64,000 nt of DNA. Source: Streptomyces sp. CG4. Lineage in GTDB: Bacteria > Actinomycetota > Actinomycetes > Streptomycetales > Streptomycetaceae. Under the pieces are notes generated by a model. It did not search any database and was not told the DNA's origin. It was given only the letters and a program-made list of their open reading frames with translations. Position 1 is the first letter of the stretch. Each line of letters begins with the position of its first letter. Below, piece by piece: positions 45,401 to 53,783 of this stretch. A program made the translations under genes and the position numbers. The stretch lies in contig NZ_CP163525.1 in NCBI RefSeq assembly GCF_041080655.1, positions 8,618,001 through 8,682,000 of the forward strand, in the 5' to 3' direction.

Positions 45401-45625
45401 GTCCAGGACCGCATCGCCAAGGAGAGCGACGAGGTCTGGGCCGTACTGGAGGCCGGGGGACGCGTCTACATCTGCGGAGACGGCCGTCGTATGGCCCCGG
45501 CGGTGCGAGAGGCGTTCATGGCGATCTACCGCAAGAACACCGGCGCCGCCGACGAGGAGGCCACCGCCTGGCTGGCCGCCCTGACCGAGTCCGGCCACTA
45601 CGTGGAAGACGTCTGGGCGGGCTGA
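42404..45625 (+). CDS. Self-sufficient cytochrome P450 / NADPH reductase (CYP102-type)
   Basis: A 1,073-residue fusion of the BM3/CYP102 type. Residues 1 to about 465 are the P450: FLIAGHETTSG oxygen-binding helix, NEGLRLWP (ExxR-type region) and FGSGERACIGRQ with heme ligand Cys413. Residues about 495-640 are a flavodoxin-like FMN domain (LTLLHGSNLGTCAGIARDLA). The rest is the FAD/NADPH reductase (PRHYSISSSA, SAGTGLAPFRG, CGDGRRMAPAV). Such enzymes hydroxylate fatty acids near the omega end. The ATG follows AAAGGCAAG. It is under likely control of the divergent TetR, and a strong hairpin follows. Confidence 0.95.
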   Translation: MTHETLRGTEPIPQRRALPLVGHAFDIPGGADGLLYVMKEAKELGPLFKLRIFGNEISFASGLDLVTELADESRFRKNVHPDLVILREIGGDGLFTAFNDEPNWRKAHDILMPAFSLGAMRGYHATMLKVARELIGKWDRAAGTEPVDVAGDMTRLTFDTIGLCGFGYDFESFGREDSHPFVTALSRALGFAQAKGESIPGSELFKWKQAERFRADVTLMKDLVDDVIRERRASGDPSTDDLLGRMLHTRDAVTGEPLDDVNIRYQAITFLIAGHETTSGALSFALYYLTKHPEVLARAQAEVDALWGDSDSPEPDYGDIGKLTYIRQVLNEGLRLWPTAPAYAVEPLEDTVIGEKYAVRKGESIQVLIPQLHRDPAWGENVELFDPDRFLPEREEERPVHLFKPFGSGERACIGRQFALHEATLVLALVIHRYRLIDHTNYQLKIKQSLTLKPDAFTLNLARRTTGERRLPTAAAVAAGSAPAGQSRPAVRRATGTALTLLHGSNLGTCAGIARDLAADGDERGLTPSIAPLNDAVGKLSAGDGPVVIVAASYNGRPTDDATDFVAWLEGLEPGALDGLQYAVLGVGDRNWAATYQRVPTLIDERLTAAGATPLLARGAADAAGDFAGTVDRWTGDLWTVLLERYGAAAQAQEAEPTAEQETGLYELQDATDSVIGGLAARHGVQPMEVLDAYELVDMDHALGRSKRFLRLRLPEGVTYRTGDHLAVLPSNPDALVRRVADRFGLDLDRTVRLRARRRSRGALPVDRPLTLRRLLTDFVELQDAATQEQVAVLAEHTACPPERRPLADLAAADPESFHEQVTAAGHSVLDLLERYRACELPFERFLELLPVLRPRHYSISSSAEAAPGEVDLMVSLLAAPHRGGEGTFHGIASHYLQTVHAGDTVQARVLPCSEAFRLPQDASVPVILVSAGTGLAPFRGAVLDRHHTRSTGRLLCYFGCDHPDVDYLHRAEFEAAEAAGAVSMRPTFACAPEDGARFVQDRIAKESDEVWAVLEAGGRVYICGDGRRMAPAVREAFMAIYRKNTGAADEEATAWLAALTESGHYVEDVWAG

Positions 45626-45672
45626 CCGCCGACGGTGCGGTGGCGTCGTCCACGGCACCCGATCCCCGATCG

Positions 45673-45707
45673 ACGGGCCACGGACGTCCGACACGTCCGT
45701 GGCCCGT
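45673..45707. terminator. Terminator of the P450 gene
   Basis: Perfect 15-bp arms ACGGGCCACGGACGT / ACGTCCGTGGCCCGT with loop CCGAC, 48 bases after the P450 stop. Confidence 0.8.
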
Positions 45708-45820
45708 GCCCCGAAACGCGGCTCGTGCCCCCTGACTCGTGAGGCTCTCATGCTTGTTGCACACTCGGCGCTCCGCCGAGGAACGGTGGACGTCCCCAAC
45801 TCCTCGCAGAGGAGCGGCCG

Positions 45821-47002
45821 GTGAACGCGCGCAGCGCCTCCGCCCTGACCTTCGGCGTGGCGGTGGCGCTCATCGCCGGAGTCACCCTTGGCAATGGCGG
45901 GGCGAACGTGATGCCCGTCTTCGTCGACGACTTCGCGTCACGCTTCGGGCTCTCGGACTCCGGCGCCGGGATCGTGGCCGCGAGCCAGCTGACGGCGACG
46001 GCGGTGGTGACGCTGCTGCTGGCCAAGCGGGCCGCGCGGCCTGGCCGGGTGCGGATGACCCGCCTCGGTCTGGCTCTCGCGGGAGCCGGCTTCCTGGGAG
46101 CGGCGGCGGCCACCGAGCCGGTGACCCTGGTCCTGGCCAACCTGGTCCTCGGCGCGGGACTCGGCGCGGTCTACGCGGCGGCCACGGCGGCGCTCGCCGC
46201 CACCGACGACGCCGACAAGGCGTCCGCCGTCACCATCTCCGGCACGGTCGGCGTGACGGCACTGCTGATCATTGGCGTCCCCGCGGCCAACCACGACCTC
46301 GGGGAGGGCTCCGGCTTCCTGCTCATGGCGTTGTGCTGTCTCGCCGCCCGGCCACTGATACGCCGGCTCCCGGACGGCCCCTCCACACCGGACGCCGGGT
46401 CCGCCGGCACGGCAGAGACGACCGCGGCCAGGCCGCCGGTGGTTCTGCTCCTCGGGACCGCGCTCCTGTGGACCGTCACCCAGGGCGCGTGGTCGTACGC
46501 CTCGGTCCTCGGCCGTCAGCACACCGGGATGTCCCACTCGGCCGTGTCGGCCGTCCTCGCGATCTCCAGCGTCGTGGCGCTCATCGGCGCGGTGGCGGGT
46601 CCGGTGGCGGCGCGGCGCTTCGGGCGCATGCGGTCGATGGCCGTCTTCGTCACGGCACAGGCCCTCGCGATGGCGGTCCTGGTCCTCACCCACGACCCCG
46701 TGCTCTTCACCGTCGCGGCCGTCCTCTGGCAGGCCTGCCAACTGGCCGTCCTGGTGCAGATGCTCGCCGCCGCGGCGCTCATCGACCCGACCGGGCGTCT
46801 GGTCGCCTCCCTCAGCGGCGCGGGCGCCCTGGGCACCGGCATCGGACCGCTCGCCGTCGGAGCCGTCCTCGACGCCGCCGGGGCCGACGTGCTCGGCCTC
46901 GTCCTGGCGCTCGGCACCGTCATCGCCTCGCTGCCCCTGCTCCGGATGACGGTGGCCGGCACGGAGGCATCGGCCGAGAGGAAGCTCGCACCCTCCTCGT
47001 GA
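45821..47002 (+). CDS. MFS transporter
   Basis: A 393-residue major facilitator with about 12 predicted membrane spans. The cytoplasmic loop 2-3 region reads LLLAKRAARPGRVRMTRLG, a weak form of the MFS motif A, and a long hydrophilic loop lies at about residues 185-205. The substrate is unknown. GTG start after a GAGGAG site. It is a single gene between the P450 terminator and the flavin monooxygenase. Confidence 0.82.
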   Translation: MNARSASALTFGVAVALIAGVTLGNGGANVMPVFVDDFASRFGLSDSGAGIVAASQLTATAVVTLLLAKRAARPGRVRMTRLGLALAGAGFLGAAAATEPVTLVLANLVLGAGLGAVYAAATAALAATDDADKASAVTISGTVGVTALLIIGVPAANHDLGEGSGFLLMALCCLAARPLIRRLPDGPSTPDAGSAGTAETTAARPPVVLLLGTALLWTVTQGAWSYASVLGRQHTGMSHSAVSAVLAISSVVALIGAVAGPVAARRFGRMRSMAVFVTAQALAMAVLVLTHDPVLFTVAAVLWQACQLAVLVQMLAAAALIDPTGRLVASLSGAGALGTGIGPLAVGAVLDAAGADVLGLVLALGTVIASLPLLRMTVAGTEASAERKLAPSS

Positions 47003-47171
47003 AAGCAGCCACCACCCCGACATACGCCCGCCACTGTGCCCCGATCCCGGCGCCGAGGCATGTCCCTGGCCGCTGCGGTCCCCTCTGTGGCCGCAGGGGT
47101 CAGTTCCCGCCGGCCGCCCGGTGCATAGGTTCCCCGCAATACCTGAGACATCCGAGCAAGGAGGCGGACTG

Positions 47172-48518
47172 GTGAGTGAGAACCAGTACGACACCTGTGT
47201 GATCGGTGCGGGACCCGCAGGGCTGGCGGCCGCGAGGGCGCTGGCCGAGCGGGACCTGCCGTACACGCACATCGAGCGCCACACCGGACCGGGCGGACTG
47301 TGGGACATCGACAACCCGGGCAGCCCGATGTACGAGTCGGCCCACTTCATCTCCAGCAAGACCCTCTCCGGCTTCGGCGGCTATCCGATGCCGGACCACT
47401 TCGCCGACTACCCGCCGCACCGGCAGATCCTGTCCTACCTGACGTCGTTCGCCGAGGCATACGGGCTCCGGGACCGCATCGAGTTCGGCACCGAGGTCCG
47501 CAGCGTGGACAAGAACCCGGACGGCACCTGGACGGTCACCCGTGCCGACGGCCGGGCCGGCACACACCGGCATGTCGTCGTGTGCACGGGCGCGCAGTGG
47601 CACCCCAACGTCCCCGACCTGCCCGGTGACTTCACCGGAGAGATCCGCCACACGATCACTTACCGCAGCAGCGCCGAACTGCGGGGCAAGCGGGTGCTGG
47701 TGGTGGGTGCGGGGAACTCCGGGCTGGACATCGCCTGCGATGCGGCGCGGTCCGCCGACCACGCGGCGATCAGCATGCGCCGTGGCTACTGGTTCATCCC
47801 CAAGCACCTGTTCGGCCGGCCGGTGGACACCATCGCCGCGGGCGGCCCCCACCTGCCGATGTGGCTGCAGCAGAAGGTGTTCGGCGGCTTGCTGCGCTGG
47901 CTCAACGGCGACCCGCGCAGGCTCGGCCTGCAAAAGCCCGACCACAAGCTGTTCGAGACCCATCCGGCCCTCAACTCGCAGCTGATCCATCACCTCCAGC
48001 ACAGGGACATCACGGCCAGGCCCGGCATCGCGCGCACCGCGGGCCGGACAGTGCACTTCACCGACGGCACCAGCGACGACTTCGACCTGATCCTGCTGGC
48101 CACGGGATACGTCCACAAAGTTCCCGTCGCGCAGAGCTACTTCGGCGACGAGCAGCACCCCGACCTCTACCTGTCCTCCTTCTCCCGCGAGCACGAGGGC
48201 CTGTTCGGCGTCGGCTTCGTGGAGACCAACTCCGGTGCCTACCAGCTCTTCGACAGCCAGGCCCAGTTGATCGCCTCCTTCATCCGGGATGCAAGGGACG
48301 GGCTGCCGACCGCCGGGCGGTTCGCCCGCATGATCCGCAGCGACCGGCCGGACCTCTCCGGCGGACTGACGTTCGTCGACTCGCCACGCCACACCGGCTA
48401 CGTCCACAGCGATGCCTTCGTGAAGTACCTCGGCAAGGTCGCCGGAGGGATGGGCTGGCGTACCGCGGGACTTCCGCCTCGGGCGACGTCCGTGCGACAG
48501 GAGGCGGTGGCGTCATGA
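47172..48518 (+). CDS. Flavin-containing monooxygenase
   Basis: A 448-residue FAD/NADPH monooxygenase of the FMO/Baeyer-Villiger class. FAD motif VIGAGPAGLAAARAL near the N-terminus, NADPH motif VLVVGAGNSGLDIACD near residue 177, and LLATGY before the C-terminal third. It could oxygenate an amine, sulfide or ketone. The GTG at 47172 has a strong AAGGAGG site; the in-frame start at 47121 has none. The ATG of a downstream SDR overlaps its stop, so it was formerly the first gene of a two-gene operon. Confidence 0.88.
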   Translation: MSENQYDTCVIGAGPAGLAAARALAERDLPYTHIERHTGPGGLWDIDNPGSPMYESAHFISSKTLSGFGGYPMPDHFADYPPHRQILSYLTSFAEAYGLRDRIEFGTEVRSVDKNPDGTWTVTRADGRAGTHRHVVVCTGAQWHPNVPDLPGDFTGEIRHTITYRSSAELRGKRVLVVGAGNSGLDIACDAARSADHAAISMRRGYWFIPKHLFGRPVDTIAAGGPHLPMWLQQKVFGGLLRWLNGDPRRLGLQKPDHKLFETHPALNSQLIHHLQHRDITARPGIARTAGRTVHFTDGTSDDFDLILLATGYVHKVPVAQSYFGDEQHPDLYLSSFSREHEGLFGVGFVETNSGAYQLFDSQAQLIASFIRDARDGLPTAGRFARMIRSDRPDLSGGLTFVDSPRHTGYVHSDAFVKYLGKVAGGMGWRTAGLPPRATSVRQEAVAS

Positions 48519-48775
48519 CGTACGACTTCCGTGACAAGGTCATCCTGGTGACCGGCGGTGCCGGAGGCATCGGCAGTGACCTGGCCGGGTTCGTCGCCGT
48601 TTCGTACTCCGGCTGGAACTGTCGGCTGACCATCGAGGACATCGAGATCGCTCCGGAGCTCCGGAGCTCCGGAGCACCGGGGCAGGGGGTCGGCCGCGCG
48701 CTGATGGGGCTCGCGGTGGAGTTCGGCCGCGAGCGGGGTGCCGGGCACCTCTGGCTGGAGGTCACCAACGTCAAC
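48515..48775 (+). pseudogene. Chimera: SDR N-terminus fused to streptothricin N-acetyltransferase core
   Basis: The ATG overlaps the monooxygenase stop and codes MTYDFRDKVILVTGGAGGIGS, the start of a short-chain dehydrogenase. Without any frame break it continues DLAGFVAVSYSGWNCRLTIEDIEIAPE, then GVGRALMGLA and RERGAGHLWLEVTNVN, which follow the streptothricin/nourseothricin acetyltransferase (Nat/STAT) nearly residue for residue. About 95 residues at the Nat N-terminus and its last 35 are absent. Inside the acetyl-CoA site, between APE and GVGRAL, three tandem CTCCGGAG units (48651-48674) add five residues. The product is unlikely to be active as either enzyme. Confidence 0.8.
48651..48674. 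repeat. Three tandem copies of palindromic octamer CTCCGGAG
   Basis: Three exact head-to-tail copies inside the acetyltransferase remnant. The unit is its own reverse complement. Intact relatives have no such insertion, so it arose by local slippage. Confidence 0.8.
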
Positions 48776-48932
48776 CGGGTCGCAAGGGCCGAACCCGGCC
48801 CCCTCGTGGTCGGCCCGACCACGAGCCCGACCAGGACCCCCTTGTCCAGGTCGGCTACCACTCAGGCAGGGCGAGTCCACCGCCGCGGCGCGGGAGGCCC
48901 GCCGCCCGCTCCGCCCCCAGGCAACCGGTCGG

Positions 48933-49673
48933 TCACGCAACCGCCGCCGTCTTGCCTGCGACCGCAAATCCCTCCGTCCGCAGCACATGTCCACCGGCGT
49001 CCACGGCGAACACCTCGCAGCCCGGCAGCGAGGCGGCCCACTCGATGCCCTTCACGCCCATCGCGAAGGCCGCCGTCGCGACCGAGTCCGCCTCCGTCAG
49101 GGTGGCGGCCACGACGGTCAGGCTGAGCAGCCCGGTCGCCGGGAGGCCCGTGCGGCCGTCGATGATGTGGTCGCCGCGTTCGTAGCGCGCGGAGGTCGCG
49201 ACCGCCCCGTCGGTGAGTTCGAGGACGGTGCACAGCTTGTCGGCGTGTTCGGGGTGCCGTACGCCGACCCGCCAGGGCCCGCCGGCGGCGACCACGTCAC
49301 CGCCGGCGTTCAGGACGAACCTCTTCGCGCCGGCCGCCTTCAGCAGCTCTGCCGCTCGCTGCACCGACCAGCCCTTGACCACCGCACAGGGGTCAAGGCG
49401 GCGGCCGGGCAGCCATACGTCGAAGGCGCCGCCCGTCGCGATCCGGTAGTGCTCGCACAGGTCGAGGACCTCGACGAGATCGTCGCTGAGCTCGTGCGGC
49501 CCCAGCTCGCCCCGGTCGTAGCGGGACACCTCGCTGTCCGGCCTGAACGGGCTGAACCGGGCGTCGACCTCACGCAGCCACGCGAAAACCGCGTCGCCGG
49601 CCGACTCCGGAACGTCCTCGTCGTCGACCCGGAGTGAGACGGGGAAGCTCATGACGTGTTCGACCCGGTGCAT
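48933..49673 (-). CDS. apbE: FAD:protein FMN transferase
   Basis: A 246-residue ApbE-family enzyme that attaches FMN to a Thr of partner proteins. Typical motifs are RFSPFRPDSEVSRYDRGE, DPCAVVKGWSVQRAAELL, FVLNAGGDVVA and the metal-binding GRTGLPA / EADSVATAAFAMG region. There is no signal peptide or lipobox, although many ApbE proteins are exported. The ATG has a GGAGGGG site, four bases after the FMN-binding protein gene, whose SGATITS motif is its obvious substrate. It is last in a three-gene minus-strand operon. Confidence 0.92.
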   Translation of the reverse strand: MHRVEHVMSFPVSLRVDDEDVPESAGDAVFAWLREVDARFSPFRPDSEVSRYDRGELGPHELSDDLVEVLDLCEHYRIATGGAFDVWLPGRRLDPCAVVKGWSVQRAAELLKAAGAKRFVLNAGGDVVAAGGPWRVGVRHPEHADKLCTVLELTDGAVATSARYERGDHIIDGRTGLPATGLLSLTVVAATLTEADSVATAAFAMGVKGIEWAASLPGCEVFAVDAGGHVLRTEGFAVAGKTAAVA

Positions 49674-49677
49674 CGGA

Positions 49678-50055
49678 TCACCCCTCCGCATCGATCGCGG
49701 CCTGGAGGGACTTCTTGTAGGCGTCGCTGGTGATGGTCGCGCCGGACACCGTGTCGATGTCCGCGCTCTGCGCATTCAGTGTCTCCGCGACCAGCTTCGG
49801 CACCGCGGCCGTCGTCTGCGGATGGTTCGGCTGCTGCAGCATCCTCACAGCGGTGATCCTGTCGCCGTCGAAGGTGACCTGGACCTGCACGGGGCCCTTG
49901 GAGGTGTTCACCGTCGGGCCCTTGACGCCGGTGCCGGAGGAGGAACCCGAGGACGAGGAGGCGGAGGGCGTCGATACGGGAGCCGACGGCGTGTAGCGCC
50001 AGACGGGGACAAGGCCCGCGATGCTCAGGACGACGACAGGTATGGCTCGCTTCAC
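49678..50055 (-). CDS. Membrane-anchored FMN-binding domain protein
   Basis: A 125-residue protein with an N-terminal hydrophobic anchor (IPVVVLSIAGLVPV), a Ser/Gly-rich linker and an FMN-binding domain. The flavinylation motif SGATITSDAYKKSL is intact; the second Thr or Ser of SGATxTS-type motifs carries FMN through a phosphoester bond. The domain should lie outside the membrane. It sits between apbE and the ferric-reductase-like gene and probably takes electrons from the latter. GTG start. Confidence 0.9.
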   Translation of the reverse strand: MKRAIPVVVLSIAGLVPVWRYTPSAPVSTPSASSSSGSSSGTGVKGPTVNTSKGPVQVQVTFDGDRITAVRMLQQPNHPQTTAAVPKLVAETLNAQSADIDTVSGATITSDAYKKSLQAAIDAEG

Positions 50056-50065
50056 GATGTCTCTC

Positions 50066-51403
50066 TCATCCCGCCAGGCTGAAACGCTCGAAGTGGATCT
50101 GCTGCTTGGGCACGTTCAGCTCGCCCAGGCTGCGCAGCACCGCGTTCATCATCGGCGGCGGCCCGCACAGGAAGACGTCCCGGTCGGCGATGTCCGGCAC
50201 CAGCCGCGCCAGCTCGCTCGGCGCCAGCCTGTCGGGGACGGGCGAGCCGGTGACCAGGTGCAGTTCGGCGCCCTTGGCGAGGGCGATTTCACGCAGTTCG
50301 TCGTAGAGGACGGCGTCCCGGTCCGAGGAGACCCGGTAGAGGACGACCGCGTGGCCCTCGATGTCCTCCAGGATGGCCCGGATCGGGGTGACGCCGACGC
50401 CGCCCGCGATGAGCAGGGACTCGGACCTCACACGGTGCAGCGTGGTGAAGGCGCCGTAGGGCCCCTCGGCGAAGACGCGCGTGCCGACCTTCATGTGCCG
50501 CAGGGCGGCGCTGCCTCTGCCTGCCGCCTTGGCGGTCAGGCGCAGAGTGCTGCCGTCGGGGGCGGCCGAGAGGGAGAACGGGTTGGCCTGCCACCAGCGG
50601 TCGCGGGTCAGGAACCGCCACAGGAAGAACTGGCCGGCCTGCGCGGGGAGCCGTTCCAGGTCCTTGCCGGTGACATAGACAGAGACCACGTTGTCGGACT
50701 CGGGGACGACCGCCGAGACACGGAACTGGTGGCGCGTGTTGCGCCACAGCGGCAGCGCGAGGCGGCCCAGGACGACCGCGCCGAGGGCCAGGCCCCACAC
50801 CCCGTACCAGTACACCTTCGCGGCGGACGACGCGGTGAACGTCGTACCGACCGCGACCTGGTGCGTGAAGGCGAGTACCACGGCGACGTACGTGTACAGG
50901 TGGATGAAATGCCAGGTCTCGTAGGCGAGGCGGCGGCGGGCGTAGCGGGCCGAGACGGCGCCGACGACGACGATGATGCCGAACGCGACGATCGCGCGGA
51001 GCACGCCCTGCGTCGTCCGGGCGAGGTCGACGAGCTCGGTGATTGGGCCGACACCCGCGCCTTCGGCGTAGCCGAAGGTGATGAAGACGGCGTGCGCGAG
51101 CAGCGTCCACAGCAGGGCGAAGCCGGTCCAGCGGTGCCAGGAGGTCAGCCGGTCCATGCCGATGCGGCGGTCGAGCCATGGCAGCCGGGCCACCAGCACC
51201 AGCTGGAAGGCCATGACGAGCGCGCCGTAGAGGCCGAAGAGGCGGCCGATGACGATCAGCGCGTTGGAAGCGAAGCCCGCCTGGGCGAAGAAGTAGGCGA
51301 CCACGCCGGCGTTCGCGGCGAGCACGGCGTACAGGCTCGTACGGGCCACCACCCTGGGGCGTATCGCCGTGGGGGGCGCAGGGGGCGATTGGACGGTCGT
51401 CAC
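50066..51403 (-). CDS. Ferric-reductase-like transmembrane flavocytochrome
   Basis: A 445-residue protein. Residues about 20-210 form six to seven membrane helices of the ferric-reductase/NOX type with paired histidines for two b-hemes (SWHRWTGF, LAHAVFI, WHFIHLYTYVAV, AFTHQVAVG). The C-terminal half is a ferredoxin-reductase module: GQFFLWRFL and NPFSLSA for FAD, LLIAGGVGVTPIRAIL for NAD(P)H and FLCGPPPMM at the end. It moves electrons from NAD(P)H across the membrane. First gene of the operon with FMN-binding protein and apbE; GTG start with a GGAG site. Confidence 0.9.
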   Translation of the reverse strand: MTTVQSPPAPPTAIRPRVVARTSLYAVLAANAGVVAYFFAQAGFASNALIVIGRLFGLYGALVMAFQLVLVARLPWLDRRIGMDRLTSWHRWTGFALLWTLLAHAVFITFGYAEGAGVGPITELVDLARTTQGVLRAIVAFGIIVVVGAVSARYARRRLAYETWHFIHLYTYVAVVLAFTHQVAVGTTFTASSAAKVYWYGVWGLALGAVVLGRLALPLWRNTRHQFRVSAVVPESDNVVSVYVTGKDLERLPAQAGQFFLWRFLTRDRWWQANPFSLSAAPDGSTLRLTAKAAGRGSAALRHMKVGTRVFAEGPYGAFTTLHRVRSESLLIAGGVGVTPIRAILEDIEGHAVVLYRVSSDRDAVLYDELREIALAKGAELHLVTGSPVPDRLAPSELARLVPDIADRDVFLCGPPPMMNAVLRSLGELNVPKQQIHFERFSLAG

Positions 51404-51538
51404 GGGACGGCAGCTCCTTCATCGGATCCTGGGGAGACCGAGCTTGGCTGGCGGGAGCTGTCGATAACCTGTCGTACAACTTACAACTACTTATCGATGT
51501 GCCTGCTGTGATCCCTGAGATACGGCCTCACCGGCCGT

Positions 51539-52246
51539 GTGCCGCAGTATGAGCGGGTGGAAAAAGTACGCCTGCTGGTCGTGGACGACGACCCGCCCAT
51601 CGCCGATCTCGTCGCGACCGTGGCCCGTTACGAGGGCTGGGACGCGGTCACCGCGAACTCCGGTGAGGAGGCGCTGCGGCTGGCCGGCGAGTTCCACCCG
51701 GACATCGTGGTGCTCGATCTGATGCTGCCCGACGTGGACGGCTTCGGTGTCCTGGACCGGCTGCGCGGAGCCGGCACGATGGTGCCCGTGGTGTTCCTCA
51801 CCGCGCGCGACGGCGTCGCCGACCGGGTGGCCGGGCTGACCCGGGGCGGTGACGACTACCTGGTCAAACCGTTCGCGGTGGAGGAGCTGATGGCCCGGCT
51901 GCGGACGGTGCTGCGGCGCAGCTCCGGCCCCGGCTTCCAGCGCTCGGTGCTGCGGGTGGCGGACCTGACGATGGACGAGGACACCCGTGAGGTGCGCCGC
52001 GGCGACAAGCTGCTCACCCTCACCCCCACCGAGTACGAGGTGCTGCGCTTCCTGATGCGCAAGTCGCCGACCGTGATGACCAAGGCGCAGATACTCGACC
52101 ATGTGTGGGAGTACGGCTTCGGGGGCCGCTCGAACGTCGTCGAGCTGGTCGTCAGCCGCCTGCGCCGCAAGCTCGACGACACGGGCGAGCCGCTGATCCG
52201 GACGATACGGGGCTTCGGGTACGTCATCCGGCAGGCCGCCGAGTGA
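51539..52246 (+). CDS. OmpR-family response regulator
   Basis: A 235-residue response regulator. The receiver has the acidic VVDDDPP pocket, phospho-acceptor Asp60 (VVLDLMLPD) and the Lys in LVKPF; the C-terminal winged helix contains LTPTEYEVLRFLM and the recognition region SNVVELVVSRLRRKL. The GTG at 51539 and a second GTG at 51557 are both possible; the second gives a start MEKVRLLVV closer to the family norm. It overlaps the kinase gene (GTGA) and is divergent from the flavin redox operon, which it may control. Confidence 0.92.
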   Translation: MPQYERVEKVRLLVVDDDPPIADLVATVARYEGWDAVTANSGEEALRLAGEFHPDIVVLDLMLPDVDGFGVLDRLRGAGTMVPVVFLTARDGVADRVAGLTRGGDDYLVKPFAVEELMARLRTVLRRSSGPGFQRSVLRVADLTMDEDTREVRRGDKLLTLTPTEYEVLRFLMRKSPTVMTKAQILDHVWEYGFGGRSNVVELVVSRLRRKLDDTGEPLIRTIRGFGYVIRQAAE

Positions 52247-53700
52247 TCCGCCGGCTACCGCAGTCGTACCAAAGGCTGCGGCTCGGCACCCGGCTGGCGC
52301 TCGGGCTCGGGCTGCTGGCCCTGGTGGTGTTCGCCGTGGTCGGCACGGCCCTGACGACCTACATGCGGGAGTACCTGTCGAACCAGCTCGACGACCAGCT
52401 GGGGCTCGCCCAGGTCGCCCAGTCCAAGAGCGTCGCGGAGACCGGCACTCTCCAGGGCAAGAAATACTTCCGCTGGTACTACGCCGTGTACGACGTGTCG
52501 GGCGGCAACGCCGTGCTCCGCAAGCCGGAGGAGACCAGCGACCTCCCCCAAGACATCGCCCCCCTCACCTCCCTGGCCAGGGCCCAGTCCGCCGCGGACA
52601 GCGAGATCATGCGCACCGCGGACCTCACGGGCGACGGCGACTACCGGCTGCGCGCCTGCGAGGTCAAGCCCGGTGTGGTCCTGATCAGCGGCGCGCCGAT
52701 GGACGACATCGACGACACGGTACGGCGGCTGATCACGGTCCAGGTCATCGCGTTCGGGCTCGCGCTGCTGGCGCTGGTGGTGTTCGGACGGCGGATGCTG
52801 CGCCGGGGCCTGAACCCCCTCAGCGACATGGCGCACACCGCCCGCGGCATCACCTCGCACGACCTGACGGAGTCGGCGGCCCGGTTGCCGCTGCGCGCCG
52901 ACAAGCGGGGCGGCGGCCCGGAGGTCGAGGATCTGCGCACCGCGTTCAACACGATGCTGGAGCACATCGACGACTCCCTCGCCGTGCGCGCGCAGGCCGA
53001 GCAGCGCCTGCGCCGTTTCGTCGCGGACGCCTCGCACGAACTCCGTACCCCGCTGATGTCCGTACGTGGGTACGCGGACCTCTTCCAGTACGCCGCCGCC
53101 AACGCCCCCGAGGAACGCGACAAGCACCTGGCCCGGCTGCGCGCCGAGGCCGCCCGGATGGGTGTCCTCCTGGACGACCTGCTGCTGCTCGCCCGCCTGG
53201 ACTCGGCGGAGGCGGACGCCCCGCTGCGGCTGCAGGACACGGATCTGGCCGGGCTGGTCGAGGAGGCGGCCGCGGCCTTCCGGGTGAGCCATCCGGACCG
53301 TCCGCTGACGGTGACGTCCCCTCCGGCCCCGCTGAAGCTGCGCGTGGACCCGCACCGCATCCGGCAGGTCCTGGACAACCTGCTCACGAACGCGGCCGTG
53401 CACACTCCGGCCGGTACGCAGGTGCGGATGGAGGTCGCGCCGGAGGAGGACAGGGCCGTGGTGCGGGTTGCGGACGCCGGACCCGGCATCCCGCCCGCCG
53501 ACCAGGAACGGATCTTCGACCGCTTCTACCGCGTCGACAGGACCCGTAGCCGCGACCGCGGCGGCAGCGGCCTCGGCCTCGCCGTGGCGACTTCCCTGGT
53601 CCGCGCCCACGGCGGCACCATCACGCTGACCAGTGAGCCGGGGGCGACGGTGTTCACGGTGTCCCTTCCGCTCGGCCACGAAGGTCTGACGTACCGGTGA
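52243..53700 (+). CDS. Sensor histidine kinase
   Basis: A 485-residue membrane kinase. Two membrane segments (about 16-40 and 160-185) bracket an extracytoplasmic sensor of about 120 residues; a HAMP linker, a dimerisation H-box FVADASHELRTPL, and an ATPase with N-box DNLLTNAAVH, DAGPGIPP and GGSGLGLAVA follow. The partner is the response regulator just upstream. The sensor domain has a single conspicuous Cys (RACEVK) and no known ligand motif. Given the divergent redox operon, a redox or envelope signal is plausible. Confidence 0.93.
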   Translation: MIRRLPQSYQRLRLGTRLALGLGLLALVVFAVVGTALTTYMREYLSNQLDDQLGLAQVAQSKSVAETGTLQGKKYFRWYYAVYDVSGGNAVLRKPEETSDLPQDIAPLTSLARAQSAADSEIMRTADLTGDGDYRLRACEVKPGVVLISGAPMDDIDDTVRRLITVQVIAFGLALLALVVFGRRMLRRGLNPLSDMAHTARGITSHDLTESAARLPLRADKRGGGPEVEDLRTAFNTMLEHIDDSLAVRAQAEQRLRRFVADASHELRTPLMSVRGYADLFQYAAANAPEERDKHLARLRAEAARMGVLLDDLLLLARLDSAEADAPLRLQDTDLAGLVEEAAAAFRVSHPDRPLTVTSPPAPLKLRVDPHRIRQVLDNLLTNAAVHTPAGTQVRMEVAPEEDRAVVRVADAGPGIPPADQERIFDRFYRVDRTRSRDRGGSGLGLAVATSLVRAHGGTITLTSEPGATVFTVSLPLGHEGLTYR

Positions 53701-53783
53701 CGTGACGGGCGCGGCCCACCGGTTCGCCGACCCGACGCGAGATCGTCGACGCCCTGCGCTACATCGTCGACACCGGCACCCCC

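Noticed and set aside
42299..45799. A 1,166-residue open frame antisense to the P450-reductase gene
   Set aside because: It is a shadow of the high-GC codon pattern; composition is Val/Gly/Arg/Gln-rich with no recognisable motif, while the sense strand encodes a clear CYP102-type enzyme.
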